Of a stretch of DNA of 64,000 bases, positions 1 to 13,835 are shown piece by piece. Under the pieces are notes generated by a model. The model had not been told where the DNA came from, did no database searches, and worked only from the letters and a program-made list of their open reading frames with translations. A program made the translations under genes and the position numbers. Every line of letters begins with the position of its first letter. Positions within the stretch are counted from its first letter, which is position 1. The stretch is from Periplaneta americana (lineage: Eukaryota; Arthropoda; Insecta; Blattodea; Blattidae). The stretch spans positions 208,749,298 to 208,813,297 of the forward strand of contig NC_091119.1 in the NCBI RefSeq assembly GCF_040183065.1. Direction: 5' to 3'.

Positions 1-3000
1 CAAAGCACAAATCTTACAACAAAATACGGTCAATAAATTTCACATAATAAATTACTAAACTCGGAAACATCATTTTGATTTAATTATGTCTGGAAATACA
101 CACATTCACATACGAATTTCTCACGGACAATTATATCTTAGAATACTAAAAAGAGCACATTTGTCTGCGTTTGTCAAATGCGCATCATCATGCGTACGAA
201 AAGGCACTTTTCAGTGCCAATAATTTATCTTGTGTGCACAAAGTTGGAATTTTAAAGTAAGAGGGAAAGGAAGAAATCCGTGTTCTGAAATTTATCCCAA
301 CAAATTTATAACGGGTCAACATTCACATCTGAATAGGTACAAACACATCTATATCCCAATATCGCTGGTAAACGCAAACTTAATTTTATTATGAGAGTGA
401 GATTGTCCACAAATGTCATAAGACTCGTTCTAGGTCCATTTAGAGTTGAAATTGTCTAATTATACACCTTTATGTGTCTATACATGTTATTACACATATT
501 TCTTTTTTACATTCTTATTTGCTTCAATTCAATATTCTTTCGAGTTGTCGAAGACTAACCTACTTCACAGCAAAAATAATTACTTACATCACGGAATTGG
601 ACAAGACCAAGTTCTCCTAATTCTGAAACACATGCATATGCAGCTTCACTTTGTAAAAATAACTGACATAAAGTCATCTCTTCACTTCGAAATAAGTTTC
701 CCATTTTTTAATTGTTTAAATACTGTCTATATAACACTGATGTAAATCACAACCACCAGCTGCAGCAAATATCCGAATGGCGGAGTCAGGTGACAGAAAT
801 GTGACGTCACCGTAATATTGATTGAACTAGGTAGTGACATCTTTCAGAAAAGGAGAGTTGCCAAATAGAGAGAAATTTACCGCGGCAGAGGGAAAAACTC
901 GGCTAAAAGACGGAAACTTTGAAAGTAGGATCCTAGAGTAGAATGTACGAAATTTTAAGTCGGTTTCCAATGAGTGTTTACTGTTAAAGAATTAAACCTA
1001 TAACAAGATAAACTAATAATTCATCAATAACGGCAACTTGTAATTAACAAAAATCGCCTATAAGGTCAAAACCTGTCAAAACGTGAAACTGTCAATTCCC
1101 TTTAGGAGACCGCTGCTAGATGGAAGCACAGCTGCAAATTGCACAGTGATCTCAACATTATAAACCTCAATGAAACTCCATGGAGTATACGGCAGCCGGA
1201 GCATGGGTAGTTTGGCAACTCTGAGTGGAGGCGGGAGATTCTAAAGTGATATTGATGATTAGTAATAATTTATTGTGCTTGCTCATTGCTTTCGTTGTAT
1301 GTAACGTGTCTTTTTTTCAATATTACTTTATGCACAAAGGTAAGATCAAGATTCAGAGTAGTGATGTAAATTATTATGGATTCGAAAATTGTGTTTTATT
1401 GCAATTCTAGCTATACTTCAGAATACGGCGCAAGTAGGCTACTTACATACAAAGACTGCCACTTAAAATAATTACAAAAAAACATGTTTTTTATTGATAA
1501 TACAAAGGTAAATAAATAAGATATTCCTTGCACCGAAAATAATAAAATCAGTAATGCAATAAAGTCGTAAGTTCCTACTCAGTATTCATAAGTTCCATTC
1601 AATTAACAAATTTGTGGCTAGCAAATTGACAATGTTTTCCATTGTAACGTGAAAGGTCTAGGATACATTTTAATATTATCTTATGCTATTATCGATCGTG
1701 ATTTTCTATAAATACTGTATTTCAGATGCCCAGGAAGCCAGTTTTAGTTTGAACCTGGCCAGTCACGACAACAACACTGTTATCCTAAATTATTTGCTAT
1801 AAATTTTTTAAGATATAATTTTAAATAAATATAACTACAGAAAACAAGCTAAGAATGTAAATTATGCAAATAAAATAAAAATTTTAATAGAGAAAACTAC
1901 TGACATATTATAATAAAATATGACGATGTAAATAAGTTAGGCCAAATATAAAGATCAATGAAAAAATGAAGAAACATACCTTCAACATAATACATAACAA
2001 AACATCATTCTCTATTAAGTATGTGCCAACTAGCGTAGACTCGGTGAACTTTAAATCCTGTAAATACGAAGTTAAAAGAAACATGTTTATAACTCATTTA
2101 TTACAAAAGAAATAATAACCAACAAAGTGAATGTATGCATCTATAAATTATAGGTAGTTCTAACATATAGCAGGCATTCCGAATCTTCAACAAAACTGCA
2201 ACATTTATGGCAGGAATGTCAAAACCCTGCACATTGTGCAGTCGCGCACATTGTGCACTGGTCTCTGTGCAATGTGAATTTCCTATTCCCCTACCTGGAG
2301 GGAGTGAATCGGCTTGGAGGGGAATGCGACAGGGCTGTACATTACCTGCAGTAGCAGAACAGCTTTTGTTTCAGTAACACAGATCAGTACGGGTGTGCTC
2401 ATTGAGCTGTGATTGTGAATGCGTTATGAAAATAAAGTGAGGAGTCCACAGATATATCGAAGAAGAGAAATCACGAATCATATAACATAACTGTTACGAT
2501 GTTTTCCTCAGCCAACAGTAATTATTTTAAAATGAAAGGCTTTCATCATATCATGTGGACCTAATAGTGATGTGAGAATTTAAATCAGATAAGTAAAGTT
2601 CTCAAAATATGATATTCGCCAGCTCTAATTTCTTAATTAGTACTTTCATGGCAAGACAAACATGACAATGATGTTGTTTTGGAGTCTGTACTAACACAGC
2701 CATAAATGGTTAGACGACTTACAACTTTTATTTGATAAGCTGATAAGAGATGAGAATATTGAGTGAAGAATACATGTGAGGCTCTTGAGGTTGTAAGGGA
2801 AGGAAGAAAGAAACTATTTGTAAGGCGGAAAAATTTTCTCGAAAAATAATACATAATGGCGAATTTTCCATCTCACGTTACTATATTATCTTAATATACT
2901 TATGTTAATAAATCTTTAAACCTGACATAAAGAAAATGTCCTCGCTTCACAGCTTGTGAACTACTCTTTTAACTCAATTCAGTAACGCTCCCAACTTGCT

Positions 3001-3831
3001 GATACTTGCTCAACGTTTTCCAAATAAACTGTATATAAATTTAAATTCAAGCTTAATTTATCCAATTTATTAATAATAATGTGAATTTATATTAATATAC
3101 AGCAAGGAAATGATTCCAGTGTAAAAGCCTCACAATGTCCAATTGCATGCAATGGGGAGTAAAATATTTTCTTTAACATTTGTGCACCAATGGTCCCAAT
3201 AATGCTTGAGGAACAATGAAAGAGTATTACTTTGAAATAATCAGTACCTACTATGTAAAATGAAATACTGTGTTCGTTTTTTGTTGTTTCGAAATTACTG
3301 CAATATTTATATTTTCTTCAAATACTGTATATAAATCATGTAAATAAATTATTCTTTACAAACGACTGCTTTGTGAATTGTAACTGAGTAAGTCTATTGT
3401 TTCTTGTGTTACAATTATTGTCAAATATAGACACTGACAATAATTGTGTTTTTTTCTTCTGCTAAGTATGTTTATAATGTCCAAATGTTAATTTCATTGG
3501 ACACTAGAAGTGCAGAATAGATTCTTATACATCCCTCCCGTGAAGAACTGGAAAGAGCAACACGTGAATGACGCAATCTGCACAGACCGGCGTTCTGCAC
3601 ACATACACTGCACTTTCAGTGTCTGATTTCTGACATGCCTGATTTATGGGATCACAAAACAGCTGTTTACAATGAACTTGAAAATCAACGGCGTAACTTT
3701 ATGGATATAGCAGGCGAGACCCAACAATTTGGCTAGAATTCTGATTCACCACAAACCACAAATAAGACTATAAAAATGTGGTTTATACAATATTTAATAT
3801 TTAGAAGAATTTGTCAATCATTTTGTCATTA
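1..3831. other. AT-rich non-coding stretch, no gene found
   Basis: Only short open frames without recognisable domains or coding composition occur here, on either strand. A moderately GC-rich patch at about 770-1240 contains a TGACGTCA-type element (near 800) but no convincing exon follows. The segment 2160-2400 (repeated short GTGCA-containing words) and the segment 3530-3700 look like old dispersed repeat pieces, but I could not find terminal repeats or target duplications. I see nothing else that can be named. Confidence 0.6.
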
Positions 3832-3839
3832 TTAATAAC

Positions 3840-3858
3840 CAGGGAAAGGATTTATATG
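3840..3858 (+). repeat. hAT left terminal inverted repeat
   Basis: CAGGGAAAGGATTTATATG, immediately preceded by the target duplication TTAATAAC. It pairs with the inverted copy at 6017-6035 with one mismatch. Confidence 0.93.
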
Positions 3859-4205
3859 TAAATACATATTTACTTATAAAGCTAATATAATTTATATTTT
3901 GCATTATCTTTATGTTTCACAATGTGTAGGGTTGAAAAATCCTACTTTTATTTTCCATATTTTTCCATATTTTAGAGTTTAGTACATATTTTCGTTAATT
4001 TCCATATATTTTCCATATTTCATATAAAACAGTCCATATTATATTAGGTTTAACAATAAAACAAAACAAAATTCCATTAACTTTTAAAAATACATTTCAA
4101 CAATAGAGATTTAAACACATGTTCAGTAATCCCTTTAACATCAGAGTTATTTGAAAATTAGCAGTCCTATCAACAATGGGAAATTAAGTTACAAAACTGT
4201 ATTAA

Positions 4206-5798
<1,593 letters not shown>

Positions 5799-6016
5799 AA
5801 ATTGTGTTTTGTTGAAACTACATTGGAAGATAAGGTACGTCTATTATATTTTTTGTTTAGTTTGATTAAAATGTACCAATATTTAACGTACATAGTCATT
5901 TTTTTATAATTTTAAGTCCATATTTAATTCCATATTTTGGTAAAAATCCATATTTAATTCCATATTTTGGTAAAAATAACTACATATATATTTACATATT
6001 TCATATATTTTTAGTC

Positions 6017-6035
6017 CATATAAATCCGTTCCCTG
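6017..6035 (-). repeat. hAT right terminal inverted repeat
   Basis: Read on the minus strand this is CAGGGAACGGATTTATATG. It is followed on the plus strand by the second copy of TTAATAAC (6036-6043). Confidence 0.93.
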
Positions 6036-6043
6036 TTAATAAC

Positions 6044-6354
6044 CGTAAAAATTGCCAAAGACTGCAGCCATATTTTCATTTATTGTCTTGTTTTTATTGC
6101 CAACACGCACTTAGTTTATAATACATCAACAATTAACGTTTGGTTCGACCGCGAACATAATTCCATCGACACACACTTATATTGTAACATTAATTTACAT
6201 TGAAAATCGGCATTAGCACAAACACGTGTTCTGTGTGGTAGGCTTCCTGTTGACAGTTAATTACAGTGTTCCCGATGTATGGCTCCGGCTTGTAATTGAA
6301 GAAGGCTCTACCCAAAGAGTTTGTAATAAAATACTAGCCAACCTATTATTCTTA
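6044..6354. other. Unclassified spacer between hAT and Helitron-like element
   Basis: About 310 bp of AT-rich DNA with no coding frame, no terminal repeats and no recognisable repeat family. Confidence 0.5.
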
Positions 6355-7341
6355 ACTAGCCGTACGCGTGCGCTCCGCTGCACCCATTAGAAATAAATAT
6401 AAAGTAGTTACATAATTAAAATAGGACGTTTGATCCAGGGAACATTCGCGTTTGATATAAGGATAAATCGTTTATTATGGTACTTAATTTAAATTGTATT
6501 TGCATAATTAAAATGCGATCATTTTGATCCAGAGACACTCATTTGGTCATAAAAATTATTTTAGGAAATACAGGAAACGAATGTACAGAATAGCTTATCA
6601 AGTTTTCTGTGCATAAGAAGCTATTTTAATCTTACCTGTCCTCGATTCACTCAGAAGTTACTGTAATAACATTATAGCATTATGTCCATCTAGAGAAACT
6701 ACACTTTCCAATGGTGAATTAATAATTAATTATACAAATCGGTTGATTTAGCTTCCGATATTACTTCATACAAATACAGAAACATTATCTGTAGGCTATC
6801 TTTCATAGCTTTCGATTGTTGCTGTCCAAGGCCCCTTATAGACGAAGTCATTTGTTTTTTAGTTCATTACACGGCCTTAGATGGCAGTTATTTTAATTTT
6901 AAAACTCATTTATCTCATTAAATATCAGTCCTATCAAAATTTTTCAAAGAATAAAACTTATCGGAAATTATTTTTAAAGAAACTTTTGTTATGTAACATT
7001 TTTCACAAAAATCAATAATAAGCGAGATATTTCGATTTATTTAATTCAGGCCCCCTTATAACCCCCCTTTTAAATAATGTATTTTGAATGCCATATAGCC
7101 TAAAATCTAAGTTACAACGAACTTAATTTATGTTCCAATTTTCATTGAAATCCGTTCAGCCATTATTGCGTGAAAAGGTAACAAACATACAGACAGACAG
7201 ACAGACAGACATAGAAACAAAAATTTCAAAAAAGCGATTTTCGGTTTCAGGGTGATTAATTACATATGTTAGGACCAATTATTTTTGGAAAATCGAAAAT
7301 TACCAGAAAAATTTCGGCTACAGATTTATTATTAGTATAGA
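6355..7341 (-). mobile_element. Non-autonomous Helitron-like element, copy 1
   Basis: On the minus strand the element begins TCTATACTAATAATAAATC and ends ...GCGTACGGCTAGT, with a GC-rich hairpin (GGTGCAGCGGAGCGCAC) just before the CTAGT end. A 5' TC, a 3' CTAGT preceded by a hairpin, insertion between A and T, and no target duplication are the hallmarks of Helitrons. The layout resembles the Lep1/HelMITE type of insects. It carries the AACGGATTTCAATGAAAATTG-type word common to such arthropod elements. No Rep/helicase frame is present, so it depends on an autonomous relative. An inverted second copy lies at 21276-22446. Confidence 0.72.
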
Positions 7342-8141
7342 TAACAAAACGCTAACAGATAGTAGACATATAGCAAACGCATTTAATAAACACTACCGGT
7401 ACTCAAACTCTCACAGATTACATCCCAATATAAAAAAAAAAACTGACAAATTTATCAAAAGAAAATTACATAAAAATAATAAAAACAATATTACTAGTAC
7501 AAAACCTGAAATATTTCATAAAAATTTTACTTCCAAAGAATTAACTATAGCTATACAAAATTTAAAAACCAAGAAATCTCCTGGCCCCGACAACATTCAT
7601 TCCGAATTTTTTAAACATCTTGGGGGGAAAAGCCAAGTCTGTACTTTTATCCATTTTCAATTTATCATGGAACACCTCAATTCCTGCAGCTTGGAAAAAA
7701 GCAATCATTGTACCAATTCACAAAAAAGGGAAAGCTGCTCATGATATTAATAGTTATCGACCAATAGCACTATTAAGCATGATAGCAAAAACCATGGAGT
7801 TCATGATCTCCAACAGATTAACTTGGTATTTAGAATCCCAAAATCTTTTATCACCAAGACAAGCCAGCTTTCGACAACTACACTCTACCAATGAACAAGT
7901 CATACGCCTCGGCCAAGAAATAAAAGACAGTTTTAACAAGAAAGAAGATACCTTGGCAATATTTATTGACTTTCAGTTAGCATATGACTCTGTTTGGAGA
8001 AATAAATTATTACTAAAACTCCAGAAATTAGGTATCTCCAGCAATATGTTCAGATGGATATTGGAATTCCTTAGTCAAAGATTAATTGCCACTAAATTCA
8101 ATAACTCACTTTCTAGTTACAGACAAATATATCGAGGTCTA
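7342..8141 (+). mobile_element. RNase H-bearing LINE (LINE-R), N-terminal half of RT region
   Basis: 5'-truncated non-LTR retrotransposon that abuts the Helitron-like element. The translation runs through the pre-RT region (KKSPGPDNIHSEFF near 7570), finger motifs (IIVPIHKKGK, SYRPIALLSMIAK) and the palm motif A region (IFIDFQLAYDSVW near 7960). It stops at YRGL, where a TA-flanked DNA transposon (8142-15055) interrupts it. One frame change lies near 7610-7620. The reading continues exactly at 15056 with the PQGAVLS motif. RNase H downstream places the family in the I/R1/Loa-like assemblage rather than classic Jockey or CR1. Confidence 0.82.
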
Positions 8142-8660
8142 TAGGGAAGACCAGGTAACTTGATACCCTAAGGGTGAAACCTAACCATTTTTCCCCCATT
8201 ACTACAAATGCTAGTGGATTATGGTGATTTTCTAGTTTGAAGGTTGAATTTTCTTTTGCCAACTTCTTTTCGAATTTCGATACTGACAAATACTATAAAT
8301 GATAGTGATTTTGTAACCGGTATGTTGGCAGCTGAGGCAAATATCGACAATATTTGCCGGTACTGGAGTTCCATGAAATTAAAATTGTACTAGATTTCTC
8401 AGCCGGTTACTGGAAGATAGTGAAATTCGAACTTATTAATAATTAATTAATATTAGTATTAATATTAATACATAATAGTTATGTTATGTGTTGCGTTGTG
8501 GTTATAATTCAAGAATAGTCAGATAAGTACGAATGAATATAATATACTTGGGCGTGATAATGCACGTGGGTAATGGATAGAAATATTATTTCAAATTTTA
8601 ATGAATTTCTTTCGTGTTTAGATTTTTATTACTATGTCAAAAAAATGAAATAGTGTTGCA

Positions 8661-11190
8661 GTGACTCCTCCAAGGAAGAAAATGTGTGGCATTCAGAGTA
8701 CGCTTCAGAAATCTGTAGTTCACGTGTATAATGAGTTGAAGAAAGAAGATAATGAAGAAGGAATTATGCTAACGGAGACAGCAATTACAACCAGAATAGG
8801 ACAATTATTAGGAGTAAGTATTCTTAAGCATACATTTCAAAGTGGTATTCAGTTTTAGGAGTTTGCACTAATAATTTCATGATTGTGGTGAAACAAAATA
8901 AATTTTTAGGTTAGGCCTAATGTTTAATCAAGTCAGTGATTTTCATATTGCCAAACTAAATACATTTAAGATACTGTAATACTGCAGTAGGTGATAGCTT
9001 AAATACATTTACAAATTAGACGAACAAGTAATCAAACAGCACGAAAGTAAATTTCCAGTTTTCTCTTTTGATATTAAATTAACCGTTCAGATCACAATTT
9101 ACATGCCACATCGGCCGAAGAAAATACAAGTCATATTGTAATTATTAACTTGATATTGCAGCAAATATTACATGAATGTTGGCCTGTTATGGTGCTTAAA
9201 AATAATTCAGTTTTATATAATAACTATATAACATACTCTATAAAGCATAGGAACGTTGACTGTGGCTGAATAATTTATTCATGACTGGTCTAAGTAATAT
9301 TAAATATGGTGTTTCTTCAGAAAAGCTACCCCACCCAAAGTACTTGTTAAGATATAACACTCGAGAGGACGAGGACGCACTACTGGGAAACTAACCATTT
9401 CTCTTCGTCCTGGACCTCTCGCATGTTATATTGGTAATTAGTAACAAGTTTGAGGGAGGGACTACAACAATGCATTAGAATATACAGGTAAGTGTCAAAG
9501 GATTTTTGTGCTGAAAGTATTTGTGGCTGTGCACTAAAACCACGTGTTCATCACTATGTAAATATCACAGAAATCAATTAAACAAAATAAAATTATGCCT
9601 TCTTTGGTGTAGCTTTTCTGGAGAATTACCTAAATATTAGCCTACTTAAACCTATCGTAGACCCAACCTAACATGTTGATCATTTTCTATTCATATAGCT
9701 GTAAATGTTGGTATTATGCATGAATTTTATGATATAACAATTTTTAGAAGTATTATGTTATTGTTTTATTATTACAGCTTGGCTTAACTACAGCCACGAA
9801 AGTGATCAATTCACACAAGGGGACCCCACTCGTGACACCAGGAAAATATAGACTACGTAAACATCCAGTGACTGATGCTGATGATTTTACGAAAGATGCA
9901 ATTGCGAGATTTATTTATGACAAGTTACATAAAGGTAGGGAAGTTACAGGAATTATTGTGTTGATTTATGCAATGTAATTCTGATATTAGTCATAGGCCT
10001 ATGTATAAAAATATGGCATAATTTTCATTTACTGTTACAGGGGAAGTACTAACAGCAGCAAAAGTTCTGCAACATATGAATGATGATTATGAAACATATT
10101 TATTTAGAGTATCCTTATCATCGGTGAAAAAAATTTTGAAAGAGATGAAATTTCTATGGAGCAAAGGGGATCCTTATACACATGTATGAGAAAGTGATGT
10201 TATTCGTTTTTAAGAGAATATATAAGAAATGTGGAGCGTGAGAACTCTAAACCCGTGGTATTCTTGGATGAGACTTGGATTTTTATGAATGGTAAATTTC
10301 AATGTATTGTGAGACATTGAGTGATTGAATTTTTTACTAACAAATAGATTAACACTTATGTGGAATATGTAATTGCAATTAATATAGGCTACTAGTAATG
10401 AATTCAGGTGGGAACAACATGTTTTGCAATTAATAGTTTCATATTATAACTAGAGGTTAGTTATAAAATTCTTGAACGGTTTTCCTGTCTTTAAAATTGT
10501 TGTGTCTCTTAGAGTGTCAATGTGAATTGCTTTTCTCTCTCTGTTTTTTTAAGTATGATCACCCACTTATTCATGAAATAAACCAGGTGAAGTTTCCAGT
10601 GACATGAATGGTGTTATTCATAGACCAACAAATGAGGGTGGAAGATTAGATGCCGGAATGAAAGGTGGATTTATACTCGGTAAGTTATATTGATTTATAT
10701 TTTACATAAATTTGGCAAGAGTAATTTTTTAAATCAGGGTACAAAAATATAAAAATTGGTGACTAAATAAAAACGTGGGAAAGCCTTTCACCAAAGAGGA
10801 TCTCATGTCATGTCATGTTATGTTATGTTATGTTATGTTTTATTTTCTTTATTTAAATGCTGTGAATTCATGTGACGTAATTATATGCCCAGGTATAATT
10901 TTTATTGCAGGTGCTGATTTAATTTTTTCATACAATTGAAAGAAAAGTCAGGACTACCATAGTGCTATGAATAGCCCTGTAGTTGAGAAGTGGGTGCAAA
11001 CACAGTTGTTGACCTGAGAACATTAGGGCAATGCGTTATTGTCATGGATAGTGCTGCATATCATAGCAGACTTGTGAAATATCAGCCAACAACAAAATGG
11101 AGGAAAGAACAGCTACTGGTGATTGCAACTGAATATAATAGATTTGTTGTACTAAATGATAAGAGTTGTACTAAATGATAAGAGTTGATG
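8661..11190 (+). pseudogene. T1 transposase, multi-exon, decayed
   Basis: DDE transposase of the Tc1/mariner-IS630 superfamily split into exons with canonical, phase-compatible splice sites: about 8661-8813 (donor GTAAGT), 9778-9934, 10041-10291, about 10587-10679 and 10911-11165. Exon 1 resembles a helix-turn-helix N-terminus. Exon 3 ends with VVFLDETWIFMNG, the first catalytic D. Exon 4 contains VIHRPTNEGGRL. Exon 5 contains DYHSAMNSPVVEKW and VIVMDSAAYHS, the second catalytic D. Exon 3 has two in-frame stops and exon 5 has stops near 10938 and 11016, so it cannot make a full protein. I could not find the third acidic residue. The family is one of the intron-containing DDE endonuclease genes common in arthropod genomes. 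Confidence 0.7.
10804..10842. repeat. (ATGTT)n/(ATGTC)n microsatellite
   Basis: Five-base repeat that changes from ATGTC to ATGTT, inside a T1 intron. Confidence 0.85.
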
Positions 11191-11244
11191 GTGTGAAATC
11201 ACCTTTTGATATTACATTACAATATTAATTTCCATACTTTACAG

Positions 11245-11246
<2 letters not shown>

Positions 11247-11278
<32 letters not shown>

Positions 11279-11281
11279 CTT

Positions 11282-11333
<52 letters not shown>
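11247..11333. repeat. Compound (ATT)n-(ACT)n microsatellite
   Basis: About ten ATT units followed by about seventeen ACT units. An apparent poly-leucine open frame here is only the translated microsatellite. Confidence 0.95.
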
Positions 11334-11334
<1 letters not shown>

Positions 11335-12102
11335 ATAGATGCTACTTTTTTCTTTCAGGTGAAATTGAATCTACATAAGAATCCTAAAACAACAGAGCCT
11401 TGCCAATTACTGTTCTGAAGCTGCCTTGTCTTATGTGTTGTGTCTATATACAATTAATTCTTTCAGTTTTTTTTCCCCTTTAATGTAATGAAGTTGTTGG
11501 TTGATTGATACCAAGTGTTCAGCAGTTGATGTCATTTGTTATCTTGCACTCCAATATTTAACCAGATGATTGAAAGCTGTGTAAAGTTAAACAGTCAAGA
11601 CAATGATCCATATCTTCATTGAGATTTCAGAAATGGCATGGGGAGATTCTGAAATATCAGTTCTTTGTAAATATTTGAGACAATCATGGCCTGTGATAAT
11701 GAGTACTGCCACTGTAGATTTTCATAGAAGTTCAGTTATTAAATTAGGTGTATTATTTTTACTATGTATTGTACTATATTTTTGTTTCGCTTAATTGATG
11801 AATTATATATGCTGTAAATTGAATAGTAGACTGTAGGTCTATAGCTTAACTGATGAATTGTATGTGCTGTAAATTAAATAGTAGGCTGTATACCACAAGT
11901 GATGAATTGTTTATGCTTGTAATGTGAAGTAATTTGCATGATATTTATTATCAGTTTCTGTATATTTCAACTGATTGAATTGTTTATACTTTTAAATTGA
12001 ATTAACTTGCTTGCTATGTATTATATTTTATAGCTTAACTGATGAATAATTGTTTAGGTTTGTCAATTTAATAATCTGAGTGCCATGTACTTCATATTTT
12101 TA

Positions 12103-12335
12103 GTGGAGCCACCAATGTAGCTTAGTCGGTAGACTCGTTGGCCTGCAAATTCAGAGCTGCACTCGAGGGTAGTTTGGATCCCCCATTTGGTCTGATTAGT
12201 TGGTTTCTTCTGAGGATTTTCCTCCATCGTGGAGCAGACCCCGGATGGCCTATTGCAATTTTTTCATTTGCTTTAGAATCATTCCGATTTTTGTTACCAC
12301 ATTGTCATGTTCTGATCTTGTTATTCTTTTAACAG
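12103..12335 (+). mobile_element. tRNA-derived SINE inside T1
   Basis: A tRNA-like head with an A-box-like TAGCTTAGTCGGTAG (12118-12132) and a B-box-like GGTAGTTTGGATCCC (about 12169-12183) is followed by a unique body (TTTCTTCTGAGGATTTTCC). This is the normal SINE order. No clear target duplication was found, and the tail differs from the other SINEs here. Confidence 0.6.
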
Positions 12336-12349
12336 TGTGGTAAGATGCA

Positions 12350-13835
12350 GGTATAGATAACCTTACAGTAATTTTGCTACCTTTCAGCTACCTCATTACC
12401 TCCCACTCCATAAAGTTCATGGATCCACGGAAGTACCAGTCGTCGATGTAATTCGACCATTTTGCTTAAAATATTAAAACACTGTAAAATATTGAGATTT
12501 CATGCTGTTACGTCCATTACTGCAGCAAGAACATCTGATTTTGAATCTGATAGTATGACAGCCTTCTCAGATTTATGAAGTCGATACTGGAGATTTTGTA
12601 AGCTTAAAAGTGTATCTAAATTTTCACTATCAAAATTAGTCAGTGTTTGAAGTTAGTTAGTTAGTTAGTGGCGTTTAAAAAGGGCGCGTCAGCTACTATG
12701 GCTATTTGCGCCCTTATCTAAAATCTTTCACTAAACACAAACACAATACAATAACCAGAATGTTTAAAAAGCTAAAAAGCGTTGTCACGGTTAAAATGGG
12801 GCAAACAAGTGTTTGAATATAATTCCCTGTAAAAGGGAATATACTGGTATTGTACTACAACACCACTACATCTATGGCTTGGTAAACAGGATCCATCTAT
12901 AAAAAATACTGTATGTAGTCACTCACTGACCAGATCATTTATCGTTTCTAATGATTTTTAAAATGTCTGGAGAAGTATCACATTTCTTAACATCATCTGT
13001 TAAAGTTAACTTATATACTATTCATTTTGAAATAACTTGGGATTGTGTTTTATTAGTAAAGTTTCCCTTAATTGAGCAAGTTTGAGTTCTCCAAGTAGAG
13101 TCAAAAAGTCTGTTGGGATTTTGGCTCAGTTTATTAATATTTGTGGACTGTGATTTTTTGTTCTAGACAACCATATTATCTGCAAATGATGAGATTATCA
13201 TAAGATCTATTTCTTTAGTTAGACCATCGACATTAATATTGGAAAATGTATTCCTGAAAACAACAATGTGGGAAGCCCAGATGAATCTGTCTCTATTTAC
13301 ATATTTGTGACAATGAATCAAATAATCAAGTCACTGACCCAGTGTAACACTTTATCATGGACACCCTAAGTTTGCAATTTCTTAAGTGATTTATATCTAC
13401 AGAGCCATATGATCCTTGAAAATAAATTAAAATTGTTAAGTTGTTTTGTTTTCTGTTTAAAATATCTTTAATATCTTGACTAAAATTTAAAATCTGTCCA
13501 TTTGTTGAATGCAATTCTCTAAAGTCAACCCAATAAAATGAAAGTTAGTTACTAGATTCCAGGAACCAATTCAATCTATGAAATCATCTCTTCCATAATT
13601 TTGGCTATCATACTAGTAAGTGGTATCTGTCGATAACTCGAAAAGATATTAGTTGAATAATTGCTTTTCAAAATTGATGTTATGATAGATTTTCTCCAGA
13701 CAGATATTGTATTTTAGATGAGATTACAAGATAAAAGTAGTGAGTTTGCTTGTTTGCCAACATGTTTAAGAAAATCAGCATGTGTATTGTCTGGACTTGG
13801 AGATGTTTTGGGTCTTATGTTATTAAATTAATAGT
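12350..13835 (-). mobile_element. Decayed antisense copy of the LINE-R family inside T1
   Basis: Read on the minus strand from 13835 downward, pieces match LINE-R in order: SPSPDNTHADFLKH (cf. SPGPDNIHSEFFKH), YRQIPLTSMIAKIMEEMI, LHSTNGQILNFSQDIKDI, then SSFADNMVV near 13190, and finally the RNase H block AVILSDSKSDVLAAV near 12550 with RRLVLPWIHE. Many stops and frame changes make it much older than the LINE-R copy that hosts T1. A separate repeat (GTTAGTTAGTTAGTGGCG, about 12655-12790) interrupts it. Confidence 0.7.

Noticed and set aside
1225-1410. Short hydrophobic ORF, possible secreted peptide
   Set aside because: Begins at a GTG in the tool frame, AT-rich, no conserved feature and no supporting splice or promoter signals.
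2160-3700. A possible TIR element between 2165 and 3640 (AGGCATTCCGAATC against AGGCATGTCAGAAATC)
   Set aside because: Match is short and gapped, and no target duplication was found.
11206-11418. Poly-leucine 'protein'
   Set aside because: Translated (ATT)n/(ACT)n microsatellite.
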